This document shows positions 16,350 to 24,571 of a stretch of 64,000 nt of DNA, in pieces. The stretch is from Candidatus Lachnoclostridium pullistercoris (GTDB lineage: Bacteria > Bacillota > Clostridia > Lachnospirales > Lachnospiraceae). The notes below the pieces were generated by a model that was not told the DNA's origin, ran no database searches, and saw only the letters and a list, made by a program, of their open reading frames with translations. Numbering within the stretch: position 1 is the first letter of the stretch; each line of letters begins with the position of its first letter. Location: the NCBI GenBank assembly GCA_019119775.1, contig DWWL01000007.1, positions 78,334 through 142,333 of the forward strand, given 5' to 3'. A program made the translations under genes and the position numbers.

Positions 16350-16403
16350 TTGAAAATCGTCATATGTGGTGGTATGATGGTCAACGGCACTATATGTAGT
16401 AGT
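16350..16403 (+). promoter_or_regulatory. nrdJ promoter with two candidate NrdR boxes
   Basis: TTGAAA (16350-16355), 17 bp, TATGAT (16373-16378). A NrdR-like box (CACTATATGTAGT core, 16388-16400) lies after it, and a weaker one (TCATATGTGGT core, 16360-16370) is 30 bp upstream inside the promoter. Paired boxes about three helical turns apart are known for NrdR. Confidence 0.6.
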
Positions 16404-16421
16404 ATGTGGAGGCATCAGAAT

Positions 16422-18704
16422 ATGGAAATTGAGGAGTGGCTGGGGAAAGACAACCAGCTGGGAGTAGACATCTGGAAACGGAAGTACTGCTATAAGGATG
16501 AAACCTTTGAGCAGTGGCTGACCCGTATCAGCGGCGGAAATGAGAAGATCGCCCAGCTGATCAGAGAAAAGAAATTTTTATTCGGCGGAAGGATTTTGGC
16601 CAACCGCGGACTGGAGTATGTGGGAAGAAAGATCACACTGTCCAACTGCTATGTGATCGAACCGCCGGAGGATGAGATCGAGAGCATTTTTGAGTGCGCC
16701 AAAAAGCTGGCCCGCACCTACAGCTACGGCGGCGGCTGCGGCATTGACATTTCCCGCCTGAGTCCGAAGGGAGCGAGAATCAACAACGCGGCGAAGGAGA
16801 CTTCGGGAGCGGTTTCATTTATGGACCTCTATTCTCTGGTGACGGAGCTCATCGGGCAGAATGGAAGGCGGGGGGCATTGATGATCTCCATCGACTGCTC
16901 CCATCCGGATGTGACGAATTTTATTGATATAAAGACAGACTTAAACAAGGTGACGAAGGCCAATATTTCCGTGAGGATCTCCCGGGAATTTATGGAGGCG
17001 GTAAAGAAAAACGGAACCTTCCGTCTGCATTTTACCAGGGAGGCCACGGGGGAGAAGATCGAGCATGAGGTGAATGCCAGAGAGATGTTCCACCACATCG
17101 CGGAGACGAACTGGGACTACGCGGAGCCGGGAGCGCTCTTCTGGGATCGGGTCCAGGAGTGGAACCTGCTGAGCAGAACGCCGGGATTTTCCTACGCGGG
17201 AGTGAATCCCTGCGCGGAGGAGCCTCTGCCGGCCGGGGGCAGCTGCCTGCTGGGAAGCATCAACCTGGCCGAATTTGTCACCGAGCCTTTCACAGCGGGG
17301 GCGGCGTTTGACTTTGACAGCTTCAAGCAGTGTGTGCGTGAGTGCGTCAGAGGCTTAAATGAGGTCCTTGACGAGGGAATGCCTCTCCATCCGCTGGAGG
17401 AGCAGAGGGAGAGCGTCCGCGACTGGAGACAGATCGGGCTGGGCATCATGGGCCTGGCGGACATGCTGATTAAAATGGGAATTCCCTACGGAGACCAGGA
17501 GTCCCAGGAGCTGTGCGACCGCATCGGCTTTGCCATGGCGGACACGGCCATCGCGGCCTCTGCCATGATGGCAAAGGAGCAGGGCATGTTCCCCAAATGC
17601 AGCATAAACGCCATTATGGAGACGCCTTATTTTGAGGCGAACACGTCCGCGCCCACCAAGGAGCTGGTGAAAAAGTACGGCCTGCACAATTCCCAGCTTC
17701 TCACCATCGCGCCCACGGGAACTCTGTCCACCATGCTGGGAATTTCCGGCGGAATCGAGCCGGTATTTGCCAACTATTACGTGAGAAAGACGGAGTCGCT
17801 TCACGGAAAGGACGTTTACTACAAGGTTTACACCAAGATCGTGGACACCTACATGAAGGACCACAAGCTGACGGATGACTCCATGCTGCCGGACTATTTT
17901 GTCACGGCCATGACCTTGGACTACCGCCAGAGGATCGACATGCAGTCCGTATGGCAGCGCCATATTGACGCTTCTATCAGCTCTACGGTGAACGTTCCCA
18001 ATCAGTTTACGGTGGAAGAGACGGAGAGCCTTTATATGTACGCCTATGAGAAGGGCTTAAAGGGCATCACCATCTTCCGGGACGGCTGCAAGCGGATCGG
18101 CATCCTGACGCCTGAGGAGGAGAAAAAGCAGAAGGGCGCAGTGGCCGGAGAGGGCTTAAAGCGGGGAGAAATCATCCAGGTAAACGACGATGTGATCGGA
18201 AAGAAGCGGAAGCTGATTACCGGCTGCGGCAGCCTGCACTGCATCGCTCTCTTTGATCCCTACACGGGAGCTCTGCTGGAATCCTACTTAAGCAAGGGTT
18301 CCACCGGCGGCTGCAACAACTTTATGATCGGCCTTTCCAGAATGATTTCCATCAGCGCCAGAGGCGGAATCGATATTTACACCATCATCGACCAGTTAAA
18401 CTCCACGGGAGCCTGCCCGTCCTATACGGTGCGCAGAGCTACCAGAGAGGATACCAGCCGCGGTTCCTGCTGCCCCATGGCGGTGGGAAATGCTCTGCTT
18501 GACATGTACAATGAGGTGCAGGCGGAGCTGGCCAGCAGAAAGAAGGGTGAGCCGGCACCGGCGCCGAAGGCGCCGAAACCAAAGGCGGTGAAATCCATAA
18601 AGGCGATGTCCTCCACGATGGTATGCCCGGAGTGCGGGGAGCCGCTGGTATTTGAAGGAGGCTGCAATCTCTGCAAGAGCTGCGGCTGGAGCAAGTGCCT
18701 GTAA
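16422..18704 (+). CDS. nrdJ: Adenosylcobalamin-dependent ribonucleotide reductase (class II)
   Basis: Reduces ribonucleotides to deoxyribonucleotides using a radical from adenosylcobalamin, without oxygen. Marks are LSNCYV and GGGCGIDIS near 95-130 (first redox Cys region), NPCAEEPLPAGGSC near 265 with the catalytic residues, IAPTGTLS near 430, and a TGCGSLH-GGCNNF domain near 610. The tail has CPECGEP and CNLCKSCGWSKCL, a likely zinc ribbon plus a Cys pair for re-reduction. ATG 16422 follows GGAGG by 9 nt; an upstream TTG lies in the promoter. 760 aa. A cobalamin adenosyltransferase lies at 45866. Confidence 0.93.
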   Translation: MEIEEWLGKDNQLGVDIWKRKYCYKDETFEQWLTRISGGNEKIAQLIREKKFLFGGRILANRGLEYVGRKITLSNCYVIEPPEDEIESIFECAKKLARTYSYGGGCGIDISRLSPKGARINNAAKETSGAVSFMDLYSLVTELIGQNGRRGALMISIDCSHPDVTNFIDIKTDLNKVTKANISVRISREFMEAVKKNGTFRLHFTREATGEKIEHEVNAREMFHHIAETNWDYAEPGALFWDRVQEWNLLSRTPGFSYAGVNPCAEEPLPAGGSCLLGSINLAEFVTEPFTAGAAFDFDSFKQCVRECVRGLNEVLDEGMPLHPLEEQRESVRDWRQIGLGIMGLADMLIKMGIPYGDQESQELCDRIGFAMADTAIAASAMMAKEQGMFPKCSINAIMETPYFEANTSAPTKELVKKYGLHNSQLLTIAPTGTLSTMLGISGGIEPVFANYYVRKTESLHGKDVYYKVYTKIVDTYMKDHKLTDDSMLPDYFVTAMTLDYRQRIDMQSVWQRHIDASISSTVNVPNQFTVEETESLYMYAYEKGLKGITIFRDGCKRIGILTPEEEKKQKGAVAGEGLKRGEIIQVNDDVIGKKRKLITGCGSLHCIALFDPYTGALLESYLSKGSTGGCNNFMIGLSRMISISARGGIDIYTIIDQLNSTGACPSYTVRRATREDTSRGSCCPMAVGNALLDMYNEVQAELASRKKGEPAPAPKAPKPKAVKSIKAMSSTMVCPECGEPLVFEGGCNLCKSCGWSKCL

Positions 18705-18785
18705 GGAAACGGGGCACAGAGAATGCGGGAAAGAGACGCCTTTAACAGGCGGCTGTCTCTGACAGAATGCTTCTGAAAAAATAGG

Positions 18786-18845
18786 ACAGGAGTCCCGGGG
18801 CGGGGTCCGGCCGGAATGGCCGGCTTCGTCTGCGGCTCCTGTTTT
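18786..18845 (+). terminator. Terminator after nrdJ
   Basis: ACAGGAG (18786-18792) pairs with CTCCTGT (18836-18842), enclosing a strong CCGGCC/GGCCGG inner hairpin, followed by TTT. Smaller hairpins (CGCCT/AGGCG and CTGTC/GACAG, 18738-18768) precede it. The rest of the 200-nt gap shows nothing clear. Confidence 0.65.
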
Positions 18846-18906
18846 ATGTTTATCATTTACAGGTTCCGGCTCTGGCCGGAGAATCAAAGAGAACGGGGGA
18901 AGGATA

Positions 18907-20310
18907 TTGGAAAAAAGGGAAAAAACGGCAGTTTCCGGCCGGGGAGAGGAGCTTCGCAGCCAGCTGGGCCGGGTGATCGAGCTGAGCGTTCCGGCGATCC
19001 TGGCGGAGATCAGCTCCATGGCCATGCAGTACATAGACGCGGCCATGGTGGGGAGTCTGGGGGCCAATGCCTCCGCCTCCATCGGGCTGGTGTCCACGTC
19101 CACCTGGCTTATGGGCGGTCTGTGCATTTCTGTGGCCACGGGATTTTCCGTGCAGACGGCCCACCTGATCGGCGCCGGCCGGCTGGAAGACGCCAGGGAT
19201 GTGCTCCGCCAGGCCCTTTTAGCGGCTCTGGCGGTGGGACTCCTTCTGTGCGCGGCGGGGGTGGCGGTCAGCGGCTGGCTCCCCGTCTGGCTGGGAGGGG
19301 AGGAGGCGATCCTGGCGGATGCCTCCAGTTACTTTCTGATCTACGCCTGCGCTCTGCCGGCGGTGCAGATGCGCCAGCTGTCCGGAAGCATGCTCCAGTG
19401 CAGCGGCAACATGAAGACGCCCAGCATGCTGAACGCCCTGATGTGCGGGCTGGACGTGGTGTTTAACTGGCTTCTGATCTTTCCGGACCATCACATTCCG
19501 TTTCTGGGGATCACGATCCCGGGAGCGGAGATGGGAGTGGCGGGGGCTGCCCTGGGAACGGCTCTGGCAGAATGGGTGACGGCCATTCTCATGCTGTCCG
19601 CGGTCTGCCTGCGCTCTCCGAAACTTAAGCTGACGCCGGGAGGCAGATGGAAGCTGACGCCCCAGTGCGCCGCAGCCGCCGCAAAGATCGCCGTTCCCAT
19701 GGCATTTGAGCACACGGTGCTCTGCGGGGCGCAGATCGCTTCCACGAAGATCGTGGCGCCTCTGGGAACGGTGTCCATCGCTGCCAACTCTCTTGCGGTG
19801 ACGGCGGAAAGTCTCTGCTACCTGCCGGGCTACGGCGTCGCGGCTGCAGCCACCACTCTGGTAGGGCAGAGCCTGGGGGCCAAGCGGAAGGACCTGGCCA
19901 GACGCTACGCCAGGCTGTCCGTGCTGCTGGCGGTGGTACTGATGGGGGCGGCGGCAGTGCTGATGTTTGCGGCTGCTCCGGCAGTTTTTGCCCTGCTGAC
20001 GCCGGATATGGCGGTGCGGGAGCTGGGAGTGCGGGTGCTGAGGATCGAAGCCTTCGCGGAGCCCCTTTACGCGGTGTCCATCGCGGCGGCGGGAGCTCTC
20101 CGGGGAGCCGGTGACACGCTGATCCCCAGCCTGTTGAATCTGGCCAGCATGTGGGGCGTGCGGATCACGGCGGCCAGTCTGCTGGCTCCCCGCCTGGGCT
20201 TAACCGGCGTGTGGCTGGCCATGTGCGGAGAGCTCTGCGTCCGCGGAATCCTGTTTCTGGTGCGCCTTCTGCGGGAAAAATGGCTGGAACATGCCATGGA
20301 GATCGGATAA
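18907..20310 (+). CDS. MATE family efflux transporter
   Basis: A 467-residue membrane protein with about 12 hydrophobic helices, in two halves of six, as in MATE (multidrug and toxic compound extrusion) antiporters driven by Na+ or H+. The first helix carries VPAILAEISSMAMQYIDAAMVG, the standard entry to the family, and a second-half repeat begins near residue 255 (AVPMAFEHTVLC). The start is TTG 18907, with a GGGGGAAGG site just before; the next ATG would remove the first helix. The Ala/Leu-rich composition is normal for the family. Substrate unknown. Confidence 0.9.
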   Translation: MEKREKTAVSGRGEELRSQLGRVIELSVPAILAEISSMAMQYIDAAMVGSLGANASASIGLVSTSTWLMGGLCISVATGFSVQTAHLIGAGRLEDARDVLRQALLAALAVGLLLCAAGVAVSGWLPVWLGGEEAILADASSYFLIYACALPAVQMRQLSGSMLQCSGNMKTPSMLNALMCGLDVVFNWLLIFPDHHIPFLGITIPGAEMGVAGAALGTALAEWVTAILMLSAVCLRSPKLKLTPGGRWKLTPQCAAAAAKIAVPMAFEHTVLCGAQIASTKIVAPLGTVSIAANSLAVTAESLCYLPGYGVAAAATTLVGQSLGAKRKDLARRYARLSVLLAVVLMGAAAVLMFAAAPAVFALLTPDMAVRELGVRVLRIEAFAEPLYAVSIAAAGALRGAGDTLIPSLLNLASMWGVRITAASLLAPRLGLTGVWLAMCGELCVRGILFLVRLLREKWLEHAMEIG

Positions 20311-20349
20311 TATACTTTTTAGTTATGGTATTCCATTTGTTATAAGTAT

Positions 20350-20377
20350 TTGAAATTTGTATCACTCTGTTTATAAT
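20350..20377 (+). promoter_or_regulatory. Promoter of the amino acid ABC operon
   Basis: TTGAAA (20350-20355), 16 bp, TATAAT (20372-20377), in an AT-rich stretch after the MATE gene. The leader has a short frame 20411-20464 (17 residues) overlapping the permease start; coding of it is unproven. Confidence 0.6.
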
Positions 20378-20441
20378 ATATGTGTGAAAAAAGAAAAGGG
20401 ATGAATTTGAATGACAGATCAAAGAAGATGGACGAGAGGAG

Positions 20442-21116
20442 ATGAGGACTGTGCTGGATCCTGAGCTGTGGAAATTGTTTGCGGACTCTTTTGGAAAGAT
20501 TCTTCTGCCGGGACTGACCATGACGATCCCACTCACCGCCATTTCGTTTTCTCTGGCGATGATTATCGCTGTGGCTGTGGCTCTGGTGCAGTTTGCCCAT
20601 ATCCGGGTGCTCAGCCAGATCGCCCGCTTTTATGTCTGGGTGGTGAGAGGAACGCCTCTGCTGGTGCAGCTGTTCGTGGTGTTTTACGGCCTGCCCAACG
20701 TAGGGATCCTCATCGATCCGTTTCCGGCGGCGGTGCTGGTGTTTTCCTTAAATGAGGGGGCCTACTGTTCGGAGACGGTGAGGGCGGCCCTGGAGTCAGT
20801 GCCGCCGGGACAGATGGAGGCCGGCCAGTGCGTGGGAATGTCTTATCTGCAGGTGATGCGCCGCATTATTCTGCCCCAGGCTTTAAGAATCGCCTTTCCG
20901 TCCCTGTCCAACTCGCTTATCGCCATGGTAAAGGATACCTCGCTGGCGGCCAATATCACGGTGACGGAAATGTTTATGGTGACGCAGAGGATCGTGGCGA
21001 GAACTTATGAGCCCCTGATTCTCTACATAGAAGTGGGACTGATCTATCTGCTGTTCTGCACGGTGCTGACGAAGGTGCAGCGCCTGGTGGAGAAGCGGAT
21101 GCGCGTGTGCGCGTAA
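20442..21116 (+). CDS. Polar amino acid ABC transporter permease
   Basis: A 224-residue inner membrane permease of the His/Glu/Gln/Arg/opine uptake family. Five hydrophobic helices are visible, with the LVQLFVVFYGLPNVGI segment near 72 and the EAA-type loop (AGQCVGMSYLQVMRRIILPQALRI, near 130-155) that docks on the ATPase. The first ATG (20442) touches the GAGAGGAG SD, so the real start could be GTG 20451, 9 nt downstream. The ATPase gene follows after 12 nt, and a binding protein next. The substrate could be cystine or a polar amino acid; only one permease type is present, so the channel would be a homodimer. Confidence 0.92.
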   Translation: MRTVLDPELWKLFADSFGKILLPGLTMTIPLTAISFSLAMIIAVAVALVQFAHIRVLSQIARFYVWVVRGTPLLVQLFVVFYGLPNVGILIDPFPAAVLVFSLNEGAYCSETVRAALESVPPGQMEAGQCVGMSYLQVMRRIILPQALRIAFPSLSNSLIAMVKDTSLAANITVTEMFMVTQRIVARTYEPLILYIEVGLIYLLFCTVLTKVQRLVEKRMRVCA

Positions 21117-21128
21117 GGAGGACGGAAT

Positions 21129-21869
21129 ATGCTGGAAGTGCGGAATGTGAAGAAATCCTTCGGAAATCTGGAGGTGCTAAAGGGCGTGGACCTGACAGTG
21201 AGCCAGGGAGATGTGGTGGCAATTTTAGGGCCCAGTGGCTCGGGGAAAACCACTCTGCTGCGCTGCATAAACTTTCTGGAGACGGCAGACGAGGGAGAGA
21301 TGATCTTTGACGGAGAGCATTTTTCCATGAACCGGATCTCCAAAAGGGACGTGTCCAGGCTGAGAAAGAAGACGGCCTTTGTGTTTCAGAACTACAATCT
21401 GTTCCGGAACAAGACGGCCCTGGAGAATGTGACGGAAGGGCTGATCGTGGCCAGAAAGATGCCGAAAGCCCGGGCGGTGGAGATCGGAGAGCAGGCGTTA
21501 AAAAAGGTAGGGCTTTCCGACCGGAGTGGCCACTATCCGGATCAGCTGTCCGGCGGACAGCAGCAGCGGGTGGCCATTGCCAGGGCTCTTGCCACGGATC
21601 CGGAGATCATCTATTTTGACGAGCCCACGTCGGCTCTGGACCCGGAGCTGACCGGAGAAGTGCTCTCTGTCATGCGCCAGCTGGCGGACGAGGGCATGAC
21701 CATGCTGGTGGTGACCCACGAGATGAATTTTGCAAAAAATGTGTCCAATCAGGTGATTTTCATGGAAAACGGCGTGGTGGAAGAGGCCGCTCCGTCCAGA
21801 GAATTCTTTGAAAATCCGGGAAAAGAGCGGACAAGGGCGTTTTTGAGAACCTTAAGCGGAGAGCTGTGA
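21129..21869 (+). CDS. Amino acid ABC transporter ATPase
   Basis: Drives uptake by hydrolysing ATP at the inner face of the membrane. It has Walker A GPSGSGKTT near residue 35, LSGGQQQR signature near 139, Walker B IIYFDEPTSALDPE near 160 and a switch His in VVTHE near 198. 246 aa, typical of GlnQ/TcyC-like subunits. It is centrally placed in the three-gene operon. The downstream product is its substrate-binding lipoprotein. Confidence 0.95.
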   Translation: MLEVRNVKKSFGNLEVLKGVDLTVSQGDVVAILGPSGSGKTTLLRCINFLETADEGEMIFDGEHFSMNRISKRDVSRLRKKTAFVFQNYNLFRNKTALENVTEGLIVARKMPKARAVEIGEQALKKVGLSDRSGHYPDQLSGGQQQRVAIARALATDPEIIYFDEPTSALDPELTGEVLSVMRQLADEGMTMLVVTHEMNFAKNVSNQVIFMENGVVEEAAPSREFFENPGKERTRAFLRTLSGEL

Positions 21870-21918
21870 CCGGAATTGGGACGCAGACAGGATATGAGAC
21901 GAATAGGAGTGGATGAAG

Positions 21919-22782
21919 ATGAAAAAAACATGGATGACAGCGTGGATGCTGGCGGCCGCCCTGGGAGCGGCGGCCATGAGCGGATGCTCTCAGGGAGAGG
22001 ACAGCGCTTCTTCCCAGGGCAGTGCCTCCGCTCAGAGCGGCGAGTCGCAGGAAACCGCAGGCGGTCAGGATCTTCTGGCACAGATTAAAGAGAAAGGCAC
22101 GATCACCATTGCGATGGAGGGGACCTGGGCGCCCTGGACCTATCACGATGAGAATGATGAGCTGACGGGCTATGACGTGGAAGTCGGACGGCGGATCGCC
22201 GAGGGACTGGGAGTGGAGCCGGAGTTTATCGAGGGCGAGTGGGACGGACTCTTAGCCGGGCTGGATTCCGGGCGCTACGACATGATGATCAACGGCGTGG
22301 ATATAACAGAGGAGCGCCAGGCGGCCTATGATTTTTCCGAGCCTTACGCCTACAACCGGATGGCGGTCATCGTGCGCGGAGATTACGATGAAATCCAGAC
22401 GATGGAAGATCTGAAAGGAAAGCACACGGCCAACACCATCTCCAGCACATACGCGGAGACAGCGGAGCAGTACGGCGCGGAAGTGACCGGCGTGGATGAC
22501 TTAAACCAGACGTTTGAGCTGCTGCTGAGCGGGCGGATCGACGCCACCTTAAACTCTGAGGTGACTTATTATGACTACATGAAGGCCCATCCCGACGCGG
22601 ATATTAAGATCGCCGTGCTGGCGGATAACGCCTCTGAGGTGGGGATCCCCTTCCGGAAGGGCGAGGAGACGGCCAGCCTGCGGGAGGCAGTAAACGGGAT
22701 TCTGGATGAAATGAGAGAGTCCGGAGAACTGTCCGAGCTGTCTGTGAAATATTTCGGCACGGATATTTCGGCGGAGGAGTAG
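21919..22782 (+). CDS. Amino acid ABC transporter substrate-binding lipoprotein
   Basis: Extracellular solute-binding protein family 3. The signal peptide ends in lipobox MSGC (near 21), so it is lipid-anchored to the outer face of the membrane; a Ser/Gln/Glu-rich linker follows. The core has IAMEGTWAPWTYHDEN near 60 and YDMMINGVDITEER-type hinge segments, similar to cystine-binding FliY/TcyA proteins. AGGAG lies 9 nt before ATG 21919; ATG 21913 would be too close. 287 aa. Substrate likely cystine or a polar amino acid, not settled. A terminator follows. Confidence 0.92.
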   Translation: MKKTWMTAWMLAAALGAAAMSGCSQGEDSASSQGSASAQSGESQETAGGQDLLAQIKEKGTITIAMEGTWAPWTYHDENDELTGYDVEVGRRIAEGLGVEPEFIEGEWDGLLAGLDSGRYDMMINGVDITEERQAAYDFSEPYAYNRMAVIVRGDYDEIQTMEDLKGKHTANTISSTYAETAEQYGAEVTGVDDLNQTFELLLSGRIDATLNSEVTYYDYMKAHPDADIKIAVLADNASEVGIPFRKGEETASLREAVNGILDEMRESGELSELSVKYFGTDISAEE

Positions 22783-22846
22783 GGAAATTGATTTGAAATT
22801 TGCGGCAGGAATGCTCCGGACGGGGAAATACTGCACGTTTTAAGAG

Positions 22847-22881
22847 AAAGGGGTTCAGACAGGATACTGAACCTCTTTTTT
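22847..22881 (+). terminator. Terminator after the amino acid ABC operon
   Basis: GGTTCAG (22852-22858) pairs with CTGAACC (22867-22873), extended by AAAGG against TCTTT, ending in six T. Confidence 0.85.
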
Positions 22882-22921
22882 AGCAGCAGAACGGCAAATC
22901 GGAATTGGAGGTGAGGCTTTT

Positions 22922-23347
22922 ATGAAGCAGTTTGGCGTTCAAATGATAGATAATTCTATTTCATCACAATGGTGGAAAACGATAATGAAACATTTTGTGA
23001 AAATTGGAAATCTATTTGAAATTCGTTGCTGGAGAGAAGAAATTTCCGAGATTGAAAGCGCTTCTTTGTATGGCGTGGCTGTTGATGACAAATACGAAGT
23101 ATCTATCAAAGGTTCCGTAACAAAGGAATTACTTGAAAAATTGCTGATAGAAGAACCAACAGACAAAAGTATATATAATAAGATGACAAAATATTTTACA
23201 ATTCATGTCGAAAATGATTTATGCAATATTTGGAGTGAGCATTATGGGACGGAAATGGCAATAGATATCATATCAGATGCTGATATAGAATTTTTTGAAA
23301 AAGTGATGAAACAATATTCTGAAAGTTTTAGTATCAGGATAAGCTAA
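22922..23347 (+). CDS. AT-rich hypothetical protein
   Basis: A 141-residue acidic soluble protein with no signal peptide, no membrane segment and no motif I can name. It has a GGAGGTGAGG SD and clear codons, but is far more AT-rich than its neighbours: its codons end mainly in A or T while flanking genes prefer G and C. The sequence is rich in Ile, Lys and Glu. It lies alone between two terminators. Composition and isolation suggest recent gain, for example from a toxin/immunity region, but no partner gene is visible. Confidence 0.75.
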   Translation: MKQFGVQMIDNSISSQWWKTIMKHFVKIGNLFEIRCWREEISEIESASLYGVAVDDKYEVSIKGSVTKELLEKLLIEEPTDKSIYNKMTKYFTIHVENDLCNIWSEHYGTEMAIDIISDADIEFFEKVMKQYSESFSIRIS

Positions 23348-23407
23348 TGACGTTTTCCTATTTATCGGGGAGTTTTCCTCCGGCTCAAAAAACGAACCAT
23401 ATACACC

Positions 23408-23444
23408 AAGAGCAGCTGCTTTTTCAGAAAACGGCTGCTCTTTT
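23408..23444. terminator. Bidirectional terminator
   Basis: AAGAGCAGC (23408-23416) pairs with GCTGCTCTT (23434-23442), followed by TT on the plus strand. It separates convergent genes 22922 (plus) and 23458 (minus). Confidence 0.75.
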
Positions 23445-23457
23445 CAAAGCGAGAAGT

Positions 23458-24240
23458 TTATAGTGCAAGGCCGCATTCAAACGCGAGGATCATGTATGTT
23501 TCCGCGTTTGTGAGTCCATATGCAGCCAGATCTCTCATGTCCCATGTCTCTGAGCTAAGGTTATCTGCGCCGTATAAAAACTGGATGAAGGGAATGCGGC
23601 GGTATTTGGCGGCAGCCAGCATGGAAGCGCACTCCATCTCCGCGGCAATGCAGCCCGCCTGTCTGCGTTCCTGGATGAGGGGAAGCGTTTCTCTGTATAT
23701 AGCATCCGAGGTCCATGTTTTTCCTTTTATATATGGGCAGCCAAAGGATGACAGGACGTTTTCCAATATCTGGACGGAGCGCGGATCTGCGGTGATTTCC
23801 GGCGAGGGGGCGATGTAATGGTAGCTTGTTCCCTCATCGCGGACAGCAGAAACGGGGATGATCAGTTTGTCTCCGACGCTGCTGTCATCCAGCACCCCGC
23901 AGGAACCGAACAGGACAAATTTTTTGGCTCCCATGGCGATAATTTCTTCAAATCCGGCGACACAGGCAGGCGCGCCCACTCTGGACAGATAAAAAGCGAT
24001 GTCCGCATTTTTGTAACGGATCCTGTAGACCGGTATGACGCCGTTTGCAGTGTAAAGTTCTGCTATTTTATGGATGGTGCTCAGCGAAGAGAACTTTTGG
24101 ATAATATTTTCTGAAAATGTAGAAACACATATCTCAGGAAAACCGTCAATTTTTTTCGTCGTGTCGCAGGGACTGAATAACGCCGGCTCTGTAATTTCGC
24201 TTTTTTGAAATACGGTCTGGATCGTTTGAGTTTGGTTCAT
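23458..24240 (-). CDS. Nucleoside phosphorylase (PNP/UDP family)
   Basis: A 260-residue member of the PNP_UDP_1 family that splits nucleosides with phosphate for salvage. Marks are VLFGSCGVLD near 112 and the EMECASML segment near 210, which binds the ribose; DNLSSETWD is near the C terminus. Start ATG 24240 (minus) follows AAAAGGAGGT. A longer frame extends upstream through a GC-rich structured tract but has no support. Close relatives include uridine phosphorylase and purine nucleoside phosphorylase; base preference is not clear from motifs. Confidence 0.87.
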   Translation of the reverse strand: MNQTQTIQTVFQKSEITEPALFSPCDTTKKIDGFPEICVSTFSENIIQKFSSLSTIHKIAELYTANGVIPVYRIRYKNADIAFYLSRVGAPACVAGFEEIIAMGAKKFVLFGSCGVLDDSSVGDKLIIPVSAVRDEGTSYHYIAPSPEITADPRSVQILENVLSSFGCPYIKGKTWTSDAIYRETLPLIQERRQAGCIAAEMECASMLAAAKYRRIPFIQFLYGADNLSSETWDMRDLAAYGLTNAETYMILAFECGLAL

Positions 24241-24262
24241 GGGGCACCTCCTTTTGAGACGA

Positions 24263-24360
24263 TGGGCTCGCTTTCGCCCAGTTATACTCCAGGCTGCGCC
24301 TGGAGCCGCCATTCGCCACTCGCCTCGCGTGAGCAAGCTCCCGCAGGCTCGCTTTCGCTC
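24263..24360. repeat. GC-rich structured tract with two GGCTCGCTTTCGC copies
   Basis: Two copies of GGCTCGCTTTCGC(C/T)C at 24265-24279 and 24346-24360 flank a perfect CTCCAGGC-TGC-GCCTGGAG hairpin (24287-24305) and GAGC-AA-GCTC (24331-24340). A further TGGGC/GCCCA pair is at 24263-24280. The block lies directly upstream of the phosphorylase gene and may be an interspersed repeat or its 5' leader. The rest of the 331-nt gap holds the leader of the next gene. Confidence 0.55.
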
Positions 24361-24428
24361 ATTATATCACTTTGCAGGTGAGAATCAAGAGCAGAGGAGA
24401 AGGAAAACGGAATTCCCGCCTCCCCTCC

Positions 24429-24540
24429 TTTACCCACCCCCGATAACGTGCTATGATACTCTCGTGACAACGCAGAAGCCGGAAAAACTTCCGGCTTCTG
24501 GGATAGAGGATCGCTTTGCACTCTGTGCTCCTGCGATCTG
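24429..24540 (+). promoter_or_regulatory. Promoter and structured leader of MATE gene 24572
   Basis: Weak -35 TTTACC (24429-24434), 17 bp, TATGAT (24452-24457). The leader has a perfect 11-bp hairpin, AGAAGCCGGAA (24474-24484) with TTCCGGCTTCT (24489-24499), and a longer stem GATCGC (24509-24514)/GCGATC (24533-24538) holding GCAC/GTGC. No T tract follows. Confidence 0.5.
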
Positions 24541-24571
24541 CGAAAGCGAAACGTCAAAGGGGGATGAACCA

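Noticed and set aside
16350..16421. TTG start of nrdJ at 16350
   Set aside because: That codon is the -35 element of a good promoter; ATG 16422 has a well-placed SD.
20411..20464. 17-codon leader peptide before the amino acid permease
   Set aside because: The frame is possible, but it has no regulatory codon run or attenuator and overlaps the permease start; coding is not supported.
24241..24336. Longer N terminus of the nucleoside phosphorylase
   Set aside because: The extension reads through the GC-rich hairpin tract; ATG 24240 has an AAAAGGAGGT site.
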